From Agrococcus baldri (GTDB lineage: Bacteria > Actinomycetota > Actinomycetes > Actinomycetales > Microbacteriaceae): 64,000 nt of DNA. Each line of letters starts with the position of its first letter. Within the stretch, counting starts at the first letter, position 1. Positions 61,762 through 64,000 of the stretch are shown piece after piece. The translations under genes were made by a program, and so were the position numbers. The DNA lies in the NCBI GenBank assembly GCA_007988785.1, contig BJUU01000010.1, forward strand, positions 41,811 to 105,810, in the 5' to 3' direction. The notes beneath the pieces were generated by a model that was given only the letters and a program-made list of their open reading frames with translations, had not been told where the DNA came from and did no database searches.

Positions 61762-62742
61762 ATGTCACCCACCATCCGCCCCCGCCGGCTGCGGCAGAGC
61801 GCCCCCATGCGCCGCCTGGTCGCCGAGACCCGCATCCACCCCGCGCAGCTCGTGCTGCCGATGTTCGTCGCCGAGGGGTTGAGCGAGCCGCGCCCGATCA
61901 CGAGCATGCCCGGTCAGGTGCAGCACACGCTCGACTCCGCCGCGCGCGAGGTCGAGCGCGCCATCGCCGCCGGCGTCGGCGGCATCATGCTCTTCGGCGT
62001 GCCGACGCACAAGGATGCGGTGGGCTCGGGCGCCACGGATCCCGAGGGCATCCTCAACCGCGCCACCGCCTTCCTGGCCGAGCGCTTCGGCGACGCGACG
62101 GTGGTGCAGACCGACCTCTGCCTCGACGAGTTCACCGACCACGGCCACTGCGGCGTGCTCGCCGCCGACGGCTCCGTCGACAACGACGCCACGCTCATCC
62201 GCTACGCCGACATGGCCGTCGCGCAGGCCGAGGCCGGCAGTCGGCTGCTCGGGCTGAGCGGCATGATGGACGGCCAGGTCGAGCACGTGCGCGCCGCGCT
62301 CGACGACGCGGGCCACCAGCAGACCGCGATCCTCGCCTACAGCGCCAAGTACGCCACCGCGCTCTACGGCCCCTTCCGGGAGGCCGTCGACTCGAGCCTG
62401 ACGGGCGACCGCAAGACCTATCAGCAGGATCCCGGCAACCGCCGCGAGGGCCTGCGCGAGGCGCTCCTCGACATCGCCGAGGGGGCCGACATCGTGATGG
62501 TGAAGCCGGCCAGCCTCTATCTCGACGTTCTCGCCGACGTGGCCGCCGCATCCGACGTGCCCGTCTGGGCCTACCAGGTGTCGGGCGAGTACGCGATGAT
62601 CGAGGCCGCCGCCGAGCGCGGCTGGATCGACCGCGACCGGCTCGTCACCGAGAGCATCACCTCGATCATCCGCGCGGGCGCCGACACGGTGCTCACGTAC
62701 TGGGCGATCGAGCAGGCCGAGTGGATCGGGGCACGCTCATGA
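61762..62742 (+). CDS. hemB: Porphobilinogen synthase (5-aminolevulinate dehydratase)
   Basis: 326 aa. Catalytic Lys residues in [15 protein letters not shown] and [11 protein letters not shown]. The metal loop reads [15 protein letters not shown], retaining two of the three Cys of zinc-type enzymes with Asp for the third. It condenses two 5-aminolevulinates to porphobilinogen. TACCCT (61748-61753) lies 5 nt before a GTG at 61759 and 8 nt before the ATG, so the start is uncertain by one codon. Overlaps hemL by 4 bp. Confidence 0.95.
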   Translation: MSPTIRPRRLRQSAPMRRLVAETRIHPAQLVLPMFVAEGLSEPRPITSMPGQVQHTLDSAAREVERAIAAGVGGIMLFGVPTHKDAVGSGATDPEGILNRATAFLAERFGDATVVQTDLCLDEFTDHGHCGVLAADGSVDNDATLIRYADMAVAQAEAGSRLLGLSGMMDGQVEHVRAALDDAGHQQTAILAYSAKYATALYGPFREAVDSSLTGDRKTYQQDPGNRREGLREALLDIAEGADIVMVKPASLYLDVLADVAAASDVPVWAYQVSGEYAMIEAAAERGWIDRDRLVTESITSIIRAGADTVLTYWAIEQAEWIGARS

Positions 62743-64000
62743 GCACCAACGCCGAGCTCTTCGAGCGCGCCAAGCTCGCCATCCCCGGCGGCGTGAGCAG
62801 CCCCGTGCGCGCCTTCGGCTCGGTCGGCGGCACGCCCAGCTTCCTCATCCGCGCCAAGGGCGCGTACGTGACGGATGCCGAGGGCCGCGAGCTCGTCGAC
62901 CTGGTCGCGAGCTGGGGGCCGGCGATCCTGGGCCACGCGCATCCCGAGGTCGTGGAGGCCGTGCAGGACGCCGCGGCGCGCGGCCTCTCGTTCGGCGCCT
63001 CCACCCCTGGCGAGGCGCTGCTCGCCGAGGAGGTCGAGCGGCGCGTGGGCCCGGTCGAGCGGCTGCGCCTCGTCTCGACCGGCACCGAGGCCACCATGAC
63101 GGCCATCCGGCTCGCGCGCGGCGCCACCGGCCGCGACCTGCTGGTGAAGTTCGACGGGCACTACCACGGGCACTCCGACGGCCTGCTGGCGGCGGCCGGC
63201 AGCGGCCTCGCGACGCTCGCGATGCCCGGCTCGGCCGGCGTGCCGGCGGCCGTCGCGGCCACCACGCTCGTCATCCCCTACAACGACCGCGACGCCGTCG
63301 AGGCGGTGTTCGCCGAGCGCGGCGACGAGATCGCGGCCGTGATCGTCGAGGCGGCGCCCGCGAACATGGGCGTCGTCGACCCCGACGGCGACTTCAACGG
63401 CTTCCTCGCCCGCACCGCGCACGCGCACGGCGCGCTGCTCATCAGCGACGAGGTGCTCACGGGCTTCCGCGTGCACCGGGCCGGCATGTGGGGGCTCGAG
63501 GAGTGGACGGGCGACGAGGCGCCCGACCTCATGACCTTCGGCAAGGTGATCGGCGGCGGCATGCCGCTCGCCGCCGTCGGCGGCCGCGCCGAGCTCATGG
63601 AGCAGCTCGCCCCCACCGGCCCCGTCTACCAGGCGGGCACGCTCTCGGGCAACCCGGTCGCGGTCGCGGCGGGCCTCGCGACCCTGCGCCTCACCACCGA
63701 CGGCGTCTACGAGCGGCTCGACGCGGCGGCCGACGTCATCACGGCGGCGCTGACGGATGCGCTGCGCGCCGAGGGCGTGGCGCACGCGATCACCCGGGTC
63801 GGGAGCCTCTTCTCAGTCGCCTTCCGCGAGGGTGCGCCGACGAGCTTCGACGAGGTGCGGGCGCAGGACGCCTTCCGCTACCCGCCCTTCTTCCACGCCA
63901 TGCTCGACGCCGGCGTGAGCCTGCCGCCGAGCGTGTTCGAGGCGTGGTTCGTCACGGCGGCGCACGGCGACGAGCCGCTCGCGCGCATCGTCGATGCGAT
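62739..64000 (+). CDS. hemL: Glutamate-1-semialdehyde 2,1-aminomutase (3' partial)
   Basis: At least 420 codons, cut by the window edge close to the expected end. PLP fold class I: start [59 protein letters not shown], and the Schiff-base Lys in [11 protein letters not shown]. It converts glutamate-1-semialdehyde to 5-aminolevulinate, the substrate of HemB, to which it is translationally coupled. Confidence 0.96.
   Translation, partial: MSTNAELFERAKLAIPGGVSSPVRAFGSVGGTPSFLIRAKGAYVTDAEGRELVDLVASWGPAILGHAHPEVVEAVQDAAARGLSFGASTPGEALLAEEVERRVGPVERLRLVSTGTEATMTAIRLARGATGRDLLVKFDGHYHGHSDGLLAAAGSGLATLAMPGSAGVPAAVAATTLVIPYNDRDAVEAVFAERGDEIAAVIVEAAPANMGVVDPDGDFNGFLARTAHAHGALLISDEVLTGFRVHRAGMWGLEEWTGDEAPDLMTFGKVIGGGMPLAAVGGRAELMEQLAPTGPVYQAGTLSGNPVAVAAGLATLRLTTDGVYERLDAAADVITAALTDALRAEGVAHAITRVGSLFSVAFREGAPTSFDEVRAQDAFRYPPFFHAMLDAGVSLPPSVFEAWFVTAAHGDEPLARIVDA

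Overview
The window is a very GC-rich chromosomal segment, densely coded, with many 4-bp ATGA/GTGA stop-start overlaps, GTG starts and several TTG starts. The gene content (DUF222/HNH nuclease, DUF2510-RDD, DUF3159 and DUF2470 proteins, a DasR-like regulator with a dre-like site, coproporphyrin-type heme synthesis, ABC-F, AztABCD zinc uptake) fits an actinobacterium. The short REP-like palindromes of the GTCTCGATACGC..GCTCGACC type suggest family Microbacteriaceae (Agrococcus/Microbacterium-like); that placement is inference. I see no prophage, IS element, CRISPR array, tRNA or rRNA, and no gene-free stretch reaches 300 bases (the largest, 8147-8424, carries an operator and a long hairpin).

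Layout. 1-1566: a NarL-type two-component pair, its kinase cut by the window edge. 1605-5513: a probable ectoine uptake and degradation operon (EutD/DoeA-type hydrolase, M20 deacylase, MHS permease). 5609-8188: an isoaspartate methyltransferase, then a GntR-ABC ATPase-permease operon with its operator. 8425-11490: a glucose-6-phosphate-dehydrogenase-like enzyme, DUF2470 protein, heme oxygenase with an iron box, DUF3159 protein. 11534-16002: small membrane proteins, a MarR regulator, an HhH-GPD protein and a DUF222/HNH protein. 16016-19588: amino-sugar cluster (nagB, PTS EIICBA, DasR-like GntR). 19727-28323: assorted membrane proteins, TetR/hydrolase, pirin, MarR/MFS, PiT phosphate transporter and GOLPH3-like protein. 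28455-30170: a trehalose-synthase-like GH13 enzyme. 30319-35545: AztABCD zinc uptake with two AztD-like lipoproteins. 35494-40729: a LacI regulator and alpha-glucoside-type ABC importer lacking its own ATPase. 40884-47701: three anchored exported proteins of unknown role, a polytopic membrane protein, a debranching-type glucosidase and an MFS exporter. 47790-64000: heme synthesis (hemA; hemE-hemY-hemQ-hemH-hemC-hemD; hemB-hemL), split by a block with YbaK, a methyltransferase, a flavin oxidoreductase, an XRE-cupin regulator, an ABC-F protein and a TetR-regulated small membrane protein.

How the genes work together. The heme genes give the whole route from glutamyl-tRNA to heme by the coproporphyrin branch (HemY/CgoX, HemH/CpfC, HemQ/ChdC), and a heme-degrading oxygenase lies elsewhere in the window. 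Several operons carry readable operators next to their regulators: GntR, MarR, DasR, TetR with twin 19-bp sites, Zur-like, LacI twin sites, XRE and a second TetR. A recurrent start architecture, TANNNT then exactly 6 nt then ATG/GTG, is found at twelve genes and implies widespread leaderless transcription.

Points most worth a second look: three Cys-Pro heme-regulatory-type motifs inserted in glutamyl-tRNA reductase; a REP-like palindromic cluster inside the hemY reading frame; a 73-residue N-terminal extension with paired cysteines on ferrochelatase; an ectoine operon in which an ArgE-like M20 enzyme takes the usual EutE/DoeB position; a 108-bp hairpin element at 8254-8361; and an attenuator-like leader before the ABC-F gene.
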